In this document: one piece after another, positions 1-7,252 of the stretch
Layout: each line of letters opens with the position of its first letter
Numbering within the stretch: the first letter of the stretch is position 1
From: Bacteroidota bacterium
GTDB lineage: Bacteria; Bacteroidota; Ignavibacteria; UBA10030; UBA8401
NCBI GenBank assembly: GCA_030824175.1
Contig: JAVBYH010000311.1
Location: 1-11,479 of the forward strand
DNA length: 11,479 nucleotides
Direction of reading: 5' to 3'
Notes under the pieces: generated by a model
What the model saw: the letters and a program-made list of their open reading frames with translations, nothing else
What the model was told of the DNA's origin: nothing
Database searches by the model: none
Translations under genes and position numbers: made by a program

Positions 1-1
1 C

Positions 2-1375
2 TCGCGCACTCCGGCATCCCTCGACGTCAGCGAGATCGTCGCGCGCAGGGCATACATCCGCTTCGTCATCGATTCCACGCGGACCACGAACATCCAGAAG
101 ATCATGGCCGTCGGCGGAACGGACAGCGCGGCGCACGCGAAGGCGCCCGGTGCGAATGCGCCGCCGCCCGCGGCCGAGCCGTCCGCACCGACACGCATCG
201 GGATCGTGCGCGTCGTCGACGGGTCGATGAATTTCGCCGACTATTCCCTGCTGCCGAACTTCGCCACGGGAATCCAGGAGATGAACGGCACGATCATCGG
301 ACTCAACTCCGCACAGCTCACGCATGCCGAAGTGTCCGTCGACGGAAGGGTGGACCGCTACGCCCCGGTCGAGATCCGCGGGCAGATCAATCCCCTGAGC
401 GAACAGGCGTATACCGACATCGCGATGAAATTCCACAGCATCGAATTGACAACGTTCACCCCGTACTTCGGAAAGTTCGCCGGTTACAAGATCGACAAAG
501 GGAAGCTCTCGCTCGATCTTCACTACAAACTGAACAAGAAATTTCTCGAAGCGGAAAACAACATCGTTATCGACCAGCTGACGCTCGGTGAAAAAGTGGA
601 CGGACCGGATGTGACGAGTCTTCCCGTGCGCCTGGCCATCGCGCTGCTGCGCGACTCGAAGGGGGTGATCGATCTCGACCTTCCCGTGAAGGGAAGCCTC
701 GACGATCCCGAGTTCAGCGTCTTCCCGATCGTGGTGAAGGTGCTCGTGAACCTCCTCACGAAGGCGGTGACCGCGCCGTTCAAACTCCTGGGGAGCCTGC
801 TTGGCGGGAACGACGAGGATTTGAGCTACGTGCAGTTCGCGCCGGGCGTCGACACGCTCGACACGGCAGAGCAGACAAAGCTCGCCAGTCTCGCCAAAGC
901 GCTCACCGAGCGTCCCGCGCTTCGCCTCGACGTGCGCGGCCTCGCGTCCGATTCGCTGGACCGCTCGGCCATGGCCGCATCGACCCTCCTGCGGCTCGTC
1001 CGCGCCAGGGGGGGGCGGGGGCCCGTGCTGGATGAGGCCGACAATGGCCGCATTCTCCGCCTTTTCAGCGAACGGTTCGGCGCCGATCCGGATTCTCTTC
1101 TCCCGCCGGAACGCACGGCTGCCGCCGATGCCCCAACTCGTGAGACACGTGCAGCGGAGATCGTTCGCCTGGCCAGGATGAGGCTCATCGCTTCACTCCA
1201 GCCCGGGGATGACGAACTCCTCGCCCTCGCCCGCCGCCGCGCCGTCGATGTGAAAGACCGACTCGTCGTCCGCTCCGGCATCGAAGAGGGAAGGATCTTC
1301 CTCCTCGATTTTCAAAAAGGCGCGAAAGAAGCGGACGGCGCCGTCCAGATGCCGCTCTCGCTCGATGCCCGATGA
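2..1375 (+). CDS. DUF748 (AsmA-like) envelope protein, 3' part only
   Basis: The reading frame is open from the first bases of the window, so the gene starts upstream and the ATG at 104 is internal. The 457 visible codons match the C-terminal half of DUF748 proteins: a segment about an ordered small domain around 'DGSMNFADYS', a 'LPNFATGIQEMNGTIIGLNS' stretch, 'VEIRGQINPLSEQAYTDI', 'GKFAGYKIDKGKLSLDLHYK', 'LTLGEKVDGPD', then 'LPVRLAIALLRDSKGVIDLD' and 'LPVKGSLDDPEFSV'. This is known DUF748 wording. The family belongs to the AsmA/TamB-like proteins, which are anchored in the inner membrane and reach across the periplasm; a role in lipid or envelope homeostasis is inference. After residue ~275 a less conserved helical tail follows, ending in a short beta segment typical of the family. 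An extreme G tract (eight G, C, five G, at 1008-1021) lies inside the gene without disturbing the frame. The stop is TGA at 1373-1375. Confidence 0.88.
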   Translation, partial: SRTPASLDVSEIVARRAYIRFVIDSTRTTNIQKIMAVGGTDSAAHAKAPGANAPPPAAEPSAPTRIGIVRVVDGSMNFADYSLLPNFATGIQEMNGTIIGLNSAQLTHAEVSVDGRVDRYAPVEIRGQINPLSEQAYTDIAMKFHSIELTTFTPYFGKFAGYKIDKGKLSLDLHYKLNKKFLEAENNIVIDQLTLGEKVDGPDVTSLPVRLAIALLRDSKGVIDLDLPVKGSLDDPEFSVFPIVVKVLVNLLTKAVTAPFKLLGSLLGGNDEDLSYVQFAPGVDTLDTAEQTKLASLAKALTERPALRLDVRGLASDSLDRSAMAASTLLRLVRARGGRGPVLDEADNGRILRLFSERFGADPDSLLPPERTAAADAPTRETRAAEIVRLARMRLIASLQPGDDELLALARRRAVDVKDRLVVRSGIEEGRIFLLDFQKGAKEADGAVQMPLSLDAR

Positions 1376-1455
1376 TCTCCGTCCGCACCGAACACAGGAT
1401 GAAGGGAAATAAAAAAAAACTATTGCACAATATTCACCACGCAGACAGATCTCAG

Positions 1456-1486
1456 TTGGACTACATCCGCTAAAGCAGACTAAAAT
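1456..1486 (+). promoter_or_regulatory. Possible promoter of the hybrid kinase gene
   Basis: The gap 1376-1502 is clearly richer in A and T than its surroundings, with a nine-A tract near 1411-1419. It contains TTGGAC (1456-1461) and TAAAAT (1481-1486) separated by 19 bases. The -10 match to the sigma-70 consensus is 5 of 6, but the -35 match is only 3 of 6 and the spacer is long. It would give a leader of only about 10 bases before the ATG at 1503. This is pattern matching only. Confidence 0.22.
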
Positions 1487-1502
1487 AGAAGATTTCTTGG
1501 GC

Positions 1503-3968
1503 ATGAATATTGTAATGATTTCTACAATGGCACCCATCAACGTGATTCTTCTTCTTGCAGTCGTCATCCTCATCGTGCTTGCCGCATGTGCAGCCGCCGG
1601 CGTCCTCCGTGTGCGCGTCCGCCGGAGTGCGAATGGGCGCCTTGAATCCCTGACGTTCTCATTCGGCCGTGAGAGCGCCGAACCGTCTGTGAACGACGAG
1701 GTGCGGAAGTGCGAAGAGAAATTCAGGATCGTCGCGGATAACACATACGACTGGGAATACTGGATCGGTCCGGATGGACGGTTCCTGTATACCTCTCCCG
1801 CGTGTCTGCGCACGACGGGGTATGAGGCCGCCGCGTTCTTCGACGATCCCTCGCTGCTTAAAAAAATCACCGTCGAAGCGGACCGGGAACTGATGGAACG
1901 GCATATGGCCGGGCAGGCTGCACAACAGGCGCCCGAAGAGATCGAGTTCCGGATCACGCACGCCGATGGCAGTCACCGGTGGATGCAACATGTGTGCACA
2001 CGTGTGTTCGACGACAACGGCGTCTTCCGGGGCATGCGCGCCAGCAACAGGGACATCACCGAACGCAAACACGCCGAAGAAGCGTTCATCCTCGAACAGC
2101 TCTTCAACGACAAACTGTTGGACAGCCTGCCGGGCATCTTTTATCTCTACACGTATCCCGACCTGCGCCTCGTGCGATGGAATAAGAACCACGAAAAACT
2201 GCTGGGATACGGACCGGGCGAGATTAAGGACCGCTATCTCTTCGATTGGCACGTGCCGGAGGCGAAACCGTACGTACTCGAGGCGGTGGAGGAAGTGATG
2301 AGGGCTGGCCAGAGCATCGCCGAGTCGCCGCTGCGTACAAAGGACGGCCGAAGCATCACATTCCATATGACGGGGGTCAGATTCGAGGCACATGGTAAAA
2401 AATATCTCATGGGCGTCGGCATCGACATGGAGGAGCGCATCAGGGTCGAGGCGGCTCTCCGCAGGAGCGAACACATGCTGCAGGACGCTCAGGAGGTCGC
2501 GCGCATCGGATATTACGTGACCGACCTCCGCACGGGCACATGGGAAAGTTCGCCCGTCCTGAACGACATCCTCGGCGTCGACGACACATTTATCTTCGAC
2601 CTGAAGCATTCAGAACAGATCACGGCCCCGCAGTATCGAGAGGTTGTGCGCCGGCACTTCATCGATGCGATCAAAGCCCGCCGGCGGTTCTCTCTCGATT
2701 ATCAGATCGTCAGGCCGTGCGACGGCGTGATCCGATGGGTCTCCGCGCTCGGCGAACTCGAATTCGATGAGGCGGGCATCCCCGTCTCCATGATCGGAAC
2801 AATCCAGGATATCACCGATCGGAAAACGCTCGAACAACAGCTCCTGCAGGCGCAGAAGCTTGAAGGGGTGGGCACGCTCGCGGGGGGCATCGCACACGAC
2901 TTCAATAACCTGCTCGCCATGGTGCTCGGCTCTGCGGAACTGCTCAAACATCACGTTCGGGAACAGCCCGAACTGAAAAAATACGTCGACCGCATTATCG
3001 ATGCGTCGGAACGCGGCACCTCCATTTCCCGCCAGCTGCTGATCTTCTCGCGCCCGGACCAGGCGAAGCTGAAACCGATCTCGTTGTCGCACACGATCAC
3101 CGAACTTCAGGAGATGCTTCGGCACTTCCTGCCGAAGTCGATCGACGTCAACACGGAGATCGATGTCGAGCATGGCATCATCATGGGCGACGCCGGACAG
3201 ATCCACCAGGCGATCCTGAATCTTGCCCTGAATGCCGGCGACGCAATGACGAACTCGGGGACGCTCACGATCCGCGAATCGACTGTGTCTGCGGAGTTCA
3301 TTGCCGACCGGTTTTCCGTCCATACCTCCGTGCCGCATGTCCGCATCAGTGTTTCGGACACGGGCGTGGGAATGGAAGCGGAGGTGATCGCGAAGATTTT
3401 CGATCCGTTCTTTTCGACAAAGGAACGGGGCAAGGGAACAGGCCTCGGTCTGGCGATGGTGCACGGCATCGTAAAGAATCACCACGGTCTCATCGATGTG
3501 AAGAGCGTGCCGGGCGAGGGTGCGGAGTTCTCGCTCTTCTTCCCCGCGCTCATGCAGCAAGCCGAGGCGCCCCCTGCCGTAGGCGCGGTGCCCGCACAGC
3601 GGCACGACGAGACGATCCTGATCGTCGACGACGAGGAACATCTGCGGGACATGCTCACCGAGTACCTGAGCGGATCGGGATATCGGGTGATCACCGCAAC
3701 GAACGGCGCGGAAGCGCTCGAAGTGTTCACGACACAGTTTGCCGACGTCGACCTCGTCATCACCGATCTCGGCATGCCCCAGATGGGCGGCGAGGAACTC
3801 TATCGAAGACTGAAAAAGATCAATCCGCGCGTCAACGTCATGGTTTCATCCGGGTACCTCGACGGGACGACGAAGGAGCACCTGCTTCAGTTGGGGATCA
3901 GGGACGTGCTCACCAAACCGTCGAAGCTGCAGGATATTCACCGGGCCATTCGCACCGTGCTCGGCTGA
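1503..3968 (+). CDS. Membrane-anchored PAS hybrid histidine kinase with C-terminal receiver
   Basis: A sensor kinase of 821 residues that autophosphorylates a histidine and passes the phosphate to its own receiver. Domains in order: one transmembrane helix (about 11-36) followed by basic residues; PAS 1 (about 70-187, ending 'RASNRDITERK'); PAS 2 (about 196-315); PAS 3 of PAS_3 type (about 325-440, ending 'GTIQDITDRK'); the dimerisation helix with H-box 'LAGGIAHDFNNLL' (His465); the ATPase domain with N-box 'NLALNAGDAM', G1 'DTGVGM', F-box 'FDPFFSTKERGKGTGLGLA'; and a receiver (about 700-815) with acidic pair 'DDEE', acceptor Asp755 in 'VITDLGMP', and Lys in 'LTKP'. All catalytic boxes are intact. 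The start is uncertain: TTG at 1497 or ATGs at 1503, 1515 or 1527 are possible; GAAG at 1488-1491 is the only weak ribosome-binding site, so ATG 1503 was preferred. No extracytoplasmic sensor domain is present, so the PAS domains probably sense a cytoplasmic cue. No DNA-binding partner is adjacent. Confidence 0.93.
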   Translation: MNIVMISTMAPINVILLLAVVILIVLAACAAAGVLRVRVRRSANGRLESLTFSFGRESAEPSVNDEVRKCEEKFRIVADNTYDWEYWIGPDGRFLYTSPACLRTTGYEAAAFFDDPSLLKKITVEADRELMERHMAGQAAQQAPEEIEFRITHADGSHRWMQHVCTRVFDDNGVFRGMRASNRDITERKHAEEAFILEQLFNDKLLDSLPGIFYLYTYPDLRLVRWNKNHEKLLGYGPGEIKDRYLFDWHVPEAKPYVLEAVEEVMRAGQSIAESPLRTKDGRSITFHMTGVRFEAHGKKYLMGVGIDMEERIRVEAALRRSEHMLQDAQEVARIGYYVTDLRTGTWESSPVLNDILGVDDTFIFDLKHSEQITAPQYREVVRRHFIDAIKARRRFSLDYQIVRPCDGVIRWVSALGELEFDEAGIPVSMIGTIQDITDRKTLEQQLLQAQKLEGVGTLAGGIAHDFNNLLAMVLGSAELLKHHVREQPELKKYVDRIIDASERGTSISRQLLIFSRPDQAKLKPISLSHTITELQEMLRHFLPKSIDVNTEIDVEHGIIMGDAGQIHQAILNLALNAGDAMTNSGTLTIRESTVSAEFIADRFSVHTSVPHVRISVSDTGVGMEAEVIAKIFDPFFSTKERGKGTGLGLAMVHGIVKNHHGLIDVKSVPGEGAEFSLFFPALMQQAEAPPAVGAVPAQRHDETILIVDDEEHLRDMLTEYLSGSGYRVITATNGAEALEVFTTQFADVDLVITDLGMPQMGGEELYRRLKKINPRVNVMVSSGYLDGTTKEHLLQLGIRDVLTKPSKLQDIHRAIRTVLG

Positions 3969-3977
3969 TACGCGCCA

Positions 3978-4006
3978 TTGCACTTCTCTGAAAAAATCTC
4001 TACTAT
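3978..4006 (+). promoter_or_regulatory. Possible promoter of the propeller lipoprotein gene
   Basis: The 90-base gap between the kinase stop (3968) and the lipoprotein start contains TTGCAC (3978-3983), a 17-base spacer, and TACTAT (4001-4006). The spacing is ideal for a sigma-70 promoter, but the boxes match only 3 of 6 and 4 of 6. It would suggest separate transcription from the kinase. Confidence 0.25.
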
Positions 4007-4058
4007 CCACGGTAGACGAATCGCATCCTTTCACTCCGCACAACTGACTCTTGACCCT

Positions 4059-5135
4059 ATGCAGCACTATGTCTTGACGGCCGCGGCCGTGCTCGCCTTG
4101 TCGACTCTTTCATGCACTTCCTTCGGAGGCGGATCACCGTTGCCTCCGGCCGATCCGCCCGGGTCGCGCCTCGTGAAATGCGGTGTCATCCTTCCCCTCG
4201 GGAAATACGGCGAATGGGATGACGGCATGATCGAATCCCCTGCAATTTGGTACGACACGAACCGGGGGATGTACGGGATGGTGTACACCGGGTACGGCAG
4301 CACCGACTCTGCAAAGCGCGGATACCGGCACGTCTCGGGGCCGCGGATCGGACTTGCCTGGAGCAGCGATCTCATGAACTGGAAGAAGGACCCGAAGAGT
4401 CCCATCCTCTCCGGCAGCGGCGTGCCCGGTTCGACGGACGCCGCCGGCGTGACCGGACCGTTCATGTGGTTCGAACGCGGCACGTACCATCTCTTCTATT
4501 TCGGTGTCACAGGCAAGGGATATGAGAAAGGCACGAAGACGATGAACATCGCCTCGGGTACGGATCTGTACGCGCTGCGCCGGCACGAAGACAATCCGAT
4601 CATCGCCCCCGCGGGGAGCGGATGGCGTCGCGATGCGATCTGGCATCCCAATATCGTGAAGCACGCCGACGCGTACTATCTCTTCTTCAATGCGTCGGGG
4701 ACGGCCAACGGAATGGACGAGGAATTTATCGGGTATGCGGTATCGCGCGACCTCGTCCATTGGGACGTCGACGATGCCAACTCGCCCCTGGTGGTCGGCA
4801 GCGGCACGCCGGGCGCATGGGATGCGTCGGGCCGCGCCGGAGATCCGAGCGTCTACAAGGTCGGGCCGATCTGGTACATGGCGTGGTACAGCTGGGACAA
4901 GAAACATTCCTCCGACGGATTGTCGTGGACGACCGAGCGCGAATTTCCCCTCGGATGGCGCCCGTTCGAACGCAATCCCGTGCTGACGATCGGTGCGCCC
5001 GGATCGTTCGACGCGCTGCACGCCGGCAAGCCGTTCATCGTCACAACGCCCGACCGGCACTATCACTTCTATACCGCCGTGGCGCTCGATGAGACGCGCC
5101 AAATCGCCGTCGCCGTCTGGCCTCCGCTGCGATGA
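4059..5135 (+). CDS. Probable lipoprotein, five-bladed beta-propeller glycosidase-like
   Basis: A 358-residue secreted protein. Residues 1-19 form a hydrophobic export signal ending 'LSTLSC', a loose lipobox with Cys19, followed by a Gly/Ser/Pro-rich linker, so lipidation is likely but not certain. The body shows five repeats of an aromatic beta-strand: 'MYGMVYTG' (71-78), 'YHLFYFG' (143-149), 'YYLFFNA' (206-212), 'WYMAWYS' (272-278) and 'YHFYTA' (335-340). Between them recur 'S-x-D-L-x-x-W' (102-108, 229-235, related 284-290) and '(N/S)P-[IVL]-[IVL]' elements (114-117, 179-182, 242-245, 306-309). Five such blades are the hallmark of the GH43/GH32/GH130 propeller clan. Acidic candidates for catalysis include Glu59 in 'IESPAIWYD', Asp192 in 'RRDAIWHP' and Asp262 in 'GDPSVY'; they are not assigned. 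It may bind or cleave an outer-membrane-accessible glycan, substrate unknown. The ATG at 4059 was chosen over the upstream TTG at 3978 because the signal peptide begins there; no good ribosome-binding site is visible. Confidence 0.78.
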   Translation: MQHYVLTAAAVLALSTLSCTSFGGGSPLPPADPPGSRLVKCGVILPLGKYGEWDDGMIESPAIWYDTNRGMYGMVYTGYGSTDSAKRGYRHVSGPRIGLAWSSDLMNWKKDPKSPILSGSGVPGSTDAAGVTGPFMWFERGTYHLFYFGVTGKGYEKGTKTMNIASGTDLYALRRHEDNPIIAPAGSGWRRDAIWHPNIVKHADAYYLFFNASGTANGMDEEFIGYAVSRDLVHWDVDDANSPLVVGSGTPGAWDASGRAGDPSVYKVGPIWYMAWYSWDKKHSSDGLSWTTEREFPLGWRPFERNPVLTIGAPGSFDALHAGKPFIVTTPDRHYHFYTAVALDETRQIAVAVWPPLR

Positions 5136-5167
5136 TAACAATACGCGTCTGTGCAATTGGAGCGAGT

Positions 5168-5240
5168 AGGGCGAAACGGCGTTTCGCCCCGTTTCAACTA
5201 TCGTACAATCGTGTGGCAGGGCGAAATATCATTTCGCCCT
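5168..5240. repeat. Pair of REP-like perfect hairpins
   Basis: Two near-identical palindromes sit 29 bases apart in the 137-base gap before the DUF4954 gene. The first (5169-5189) pairs GGGCGAAAC with GTTTCGCCC around a GGC loop. The second (5219-5239, plus A5218/T5240) pairs GGGCGAAAT with ATTTCGCCC around an ATC loop. The stems differ at the loop-closing pair (C-G in one, T-A in the other), which keeps both perfectly paired. No T-run follows either, so they do not look like ordinary intrinsic terminators. They resemble the dispersed REP-type palindromes (GGGCGAA...TTCGCCC) seen in intergenic regions of many bacteria. A TACAAT box (5204-5209) lies between them with no convincing -35 partner. 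Confidence 0.75.
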
Positions 5241-5260
5241 ACTATGAGTAGACAGGCAAT

Positions 5261-5266
5261 GGAGGG
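5261..5266 (+). promoter_or_regulatory. Ribosome-binding site GGAGGG fixing the DUF4954 start
   Basis: GGAGGG lies six bases before ATG 5273. It decides in favour of this ATG over the in-frame TTG at 5267, which abuts the motif. It is among the strongest Shine-Dalgarno sequences in the window. Confidence 0.8.
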
Positions 5267-5272
5267 TTGCGT

Positions 5273-7118
5273 ATGCCATCTCTTCATCTCACAGCAGAAC
5301 AGATCGATCTCCTGCGCCGCCAGGGGTGCTCCGCACGCGAGTGGGCATCCGTCATCGTTTCGCCCCAGTGCGACCTCGCGCGCATCCGCAACGTGATCTT
5401 TGGCGGCAGCGTACGAATCGGGTCCACTCACGGTGTCGTCGTCGTGGACGGTGTGGAGAGCGATTGCGGCATCTATGCTGCGGCCGTCGCCGACTGCACG
5501 ATCGGCGGCCGGACTGTCGTGCTGTTCAACGACCTCTCCGCACAATCGGCGTACATGCAGGCCATGCTGCGCCACGACAGCGTCTTCACGGAACACCTCT
5601 CGCTGCTCATCCAAAAAAAAAATATCATCTTCCGCGCAGCATCCGGCGGTGGGCGCGGGCGCGCGCATCCTCCATTGCGGCGCGATCCGGAATGTCGCGA
5701 TCGGTCCGCATGCCTTCCTGCATGGCGTGCAGCTCCTCGAGAACGGCACCATCCTGAGCTGCGAGGAACATCCCACCGAGGCGGGGGAGGGCGTACAGGC
5801 GCGCTCGTTCATTCTCGCCGAGGGTGCCACAATCGACGGCGGCGCCATGCTGGACAAGGTGTACGCCGGTCAGGGAGTGAAGCTGGGGAAACAATTCTCC
5901 GCCGAGAACTCCGTGTTCTTCGCGAACTCGGAAGGCTATCACGGCGAGGCGGTCTCTCTGTTCGCCGGCCCGTACACCGTCACGCATCATAAATCCACGC
6001 TTCTCATCGCCGGCCTCTTCTCGTTCTATAACGCGGGGAGCGGCACCAACCAAAGCAATCACATGTACAAGCTCGGTCCCGTGCATCAGGGCGTGTTCGA
6101 ACGCGGATGCAAGACCGGCTCGTTCTCCTACGTTCTTCTCGAAAGCCGTGTGGGGGCGTTCAGCGTGCTCATCGGGAAGCATTATACGAACGTGCACACG
6201 CCGAACCTCCCCTTCTCGTACATCTACGAGGAGGAGGGCGTCTCCAGGCTCATCCCCGGCATGACACTCTTCTCCGTCGGCACCGTCCGGGACGGCGAAA
6301 AATGGCCGAGACGCGATACCCGCAAGGCCGTGGTGAAACGCGACCGCATCGCCTTCGACGTCTTCTCTCCCTACACGGTCGAGAAAATGCGACGAGGCAG
6401 GGACGAATTGCTCGCCCTCGCCGAATTGACATCGAAGGACAAACCGTTCGTCACGTACGGCGGCACGCAGATCAACAGGCTCCTCCTGCGCAAGGGTGCG
6501 AAGTATTATGGGATGGCCGTTGCGCGCTACCTGAACGAACGCGTCTGCGCGCGACTCGCCGACGCGCTCGAGGCGCGCGGAGACTGGACCGCCGCTGCCG
6601 CATCCCTCGCCCCGGGCGAACTGCTCGAGCGCCCCGGTGAATGGACGGATCTTGCCGGCCTGCTCACGCCGTGCGAACGCGCTGCGGCGCTCGAACGGAA
6701 GATCGCATCGAAGTCCTGCGATTCCTGGGAGCAGATGGAGGCGGAGTTCAGCGCGATGCATGATGCGTACCGCATGGACGAATGGCGCTACGTCTGCGAT
6801 GCGTTCGAGAAGGACTACGGCTTCGCACCGGCTTCTATCACGCCGGAGCAGGCTCTCGGTGCGATCGAGGAATGGAAGAAGGCGGCGGTCTCGCTCCACG
6901 CCATGATCCTCGAGGATGCGCAGCGCGAATTCGGGCCGTTCGCACGGATCGGATACGGCATCGATGGCACCGAGGAAACGAGGGAAAACGATTTTTCGGC
7001 GGTCCGCGGCACGAGCGATTCGAATTCGGTTGTGCAACGGCTCGTCCGCGAGGGAGAGGAGATCCAGCAGCGGTATCGTCATTTAACATCCACCGTACTC
7101 ACCAACCGAAAGGAGTGA
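5273..7118 (+). pseudogene. DUF4954 family left-handed beta-helix protein, frameshifted at A10
   Basis: Recognised from the very conserved core 'FAGPYTVTHHKSTLLIAG' followed by 'SNHMYKLGPVHQG' (about 5962-6090), 'LPFSYI', 'RDGEKWPRRD' and 'LSPYT-V-KM'-like wording, all typical of DUF4954. The family is unexplained; its N-terminal half has hexapeptide-like repeats (left-handed beta-helix), as in acyltransferases and sugar-nucleotide enzymes. Two frames together encode it. The first runs from ATG 5273 and is correct up to 'HLSLLIQKK'; there a run of ten A (5613-5622) throws it out of frame, to a stop at 5990-5992. The second frame carries 'AVGAGARILHC' onward to TGA 7116-7118. Removing one A joins the two seamlessly. 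The joined protein (about 614 residues) also seems to lack about 50 residues near codon 78 (see findings). The gene could be dead, rescued by slippage, or intact and mis-sequenced. The stop overlaps the region just after the next gene's ribosome-binding site. Confidence 0.85.
7109..7115 (+). promoter_or_regulatory. Ribosome-binding site AAAGGAG for the TTG start at 7123
   Basis: AAAGGAG lies inside the last codons of the DUF4954 gene, seven bases before TTG 7123. No ATG is available in that frame nearby, and the carrier-domain sequence begins there, so the rare TTG start is accepted. The four-base gap between the upstream stop and this start points to translational coupling. Confidence 0.7.
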
Positions 7119-7122
7119 CACT

Positions 7123-7252
7123 TTGACACGACAGGAAATAGCGGAGCGGGTGATACAGACGACGGCTCGGGAACTGAAAGTAAGCGCGGCGGGGATCAGG
7201 GAGACGGACAATTTTTCGGTGGACCTCGGCGGCGACTCGCTCAAATCCATTT
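7123..7252 (+). pseudogene. Acyl carrier protein-like N-terminal domain, truncated and frameshifted
   Basis: From TTG 7123 the frame gives about 43 residues of a clear acyl carrier protein: helix 1 'EIAERVIQTTARELKV', a loop with 'IRETDNFSVDLGGDSLKSI', in which the Ser of GGDSL (7234-7236) is the phosphopantetheine attachment site. Directly after 'KSI' the frame becomes nonsense. The sense resumes in the next frame at 7253 with 'LLEQVFPYTLPPRITFEGPI', which reads as the rest of the carrier domain plus a linker into the downstream enzyme. The carrier and the enzyme were therefore probably one protein. Spacing argues for a loss of 11 bases: that would restore four residues of helix 2 and place Glu the usual nine residues after DSL. 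The domain would carry an acyl group as thioester for the fused enzyme; that role is inferred. In its own frame the ORF runs on, out of phase, to 7869. Confidence 0.72.

Noticed and set aside
2610..3641. Minus-strand open frame of about 343 codons
   Set aside because: Lies fully opposite the kinase catalytic and receiver domains; no recognisable protein features.
4134..5156. Minus-strand open frame of about 340 codons
   Set aside because: Antisense to the propeller lipoprotein, whose repeats show that the plus strand is coding.
5169..5189. Intrinsic terminator of the propeller gene
   Set aside because: The stem is good but no T-run follows on either strand, and a second copy lies nearby, which fits a REP-type repeat better.
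5613..5622. Programmed -1 ribosomal frameshift at the A-run
   Set aside because: The needed shift is +1 (or -2); a classical A-AAA-AAA -1 slip would enter the wrong frame. Transcriptional slippage remains possible.
5267..5992. A stand-alone 240-residue protein from the first DUF4954 frame
   Set aside because: Everything after the A-run is Arg/His/Ser-rich out-of-frame sequence while the family continues in the other frame, so this is a broken gene rather than a separate short one.
5625..7082. Long open frame on the minus strand (about 485 codons)
   Set aside because: It is antisense to the conserved DUF4954 core, whose plus-strand translation is unmistakable; its own translation is rich in Arg/Glu/His without family motifs, as expected for a mirror frame in GC-rich DNA.
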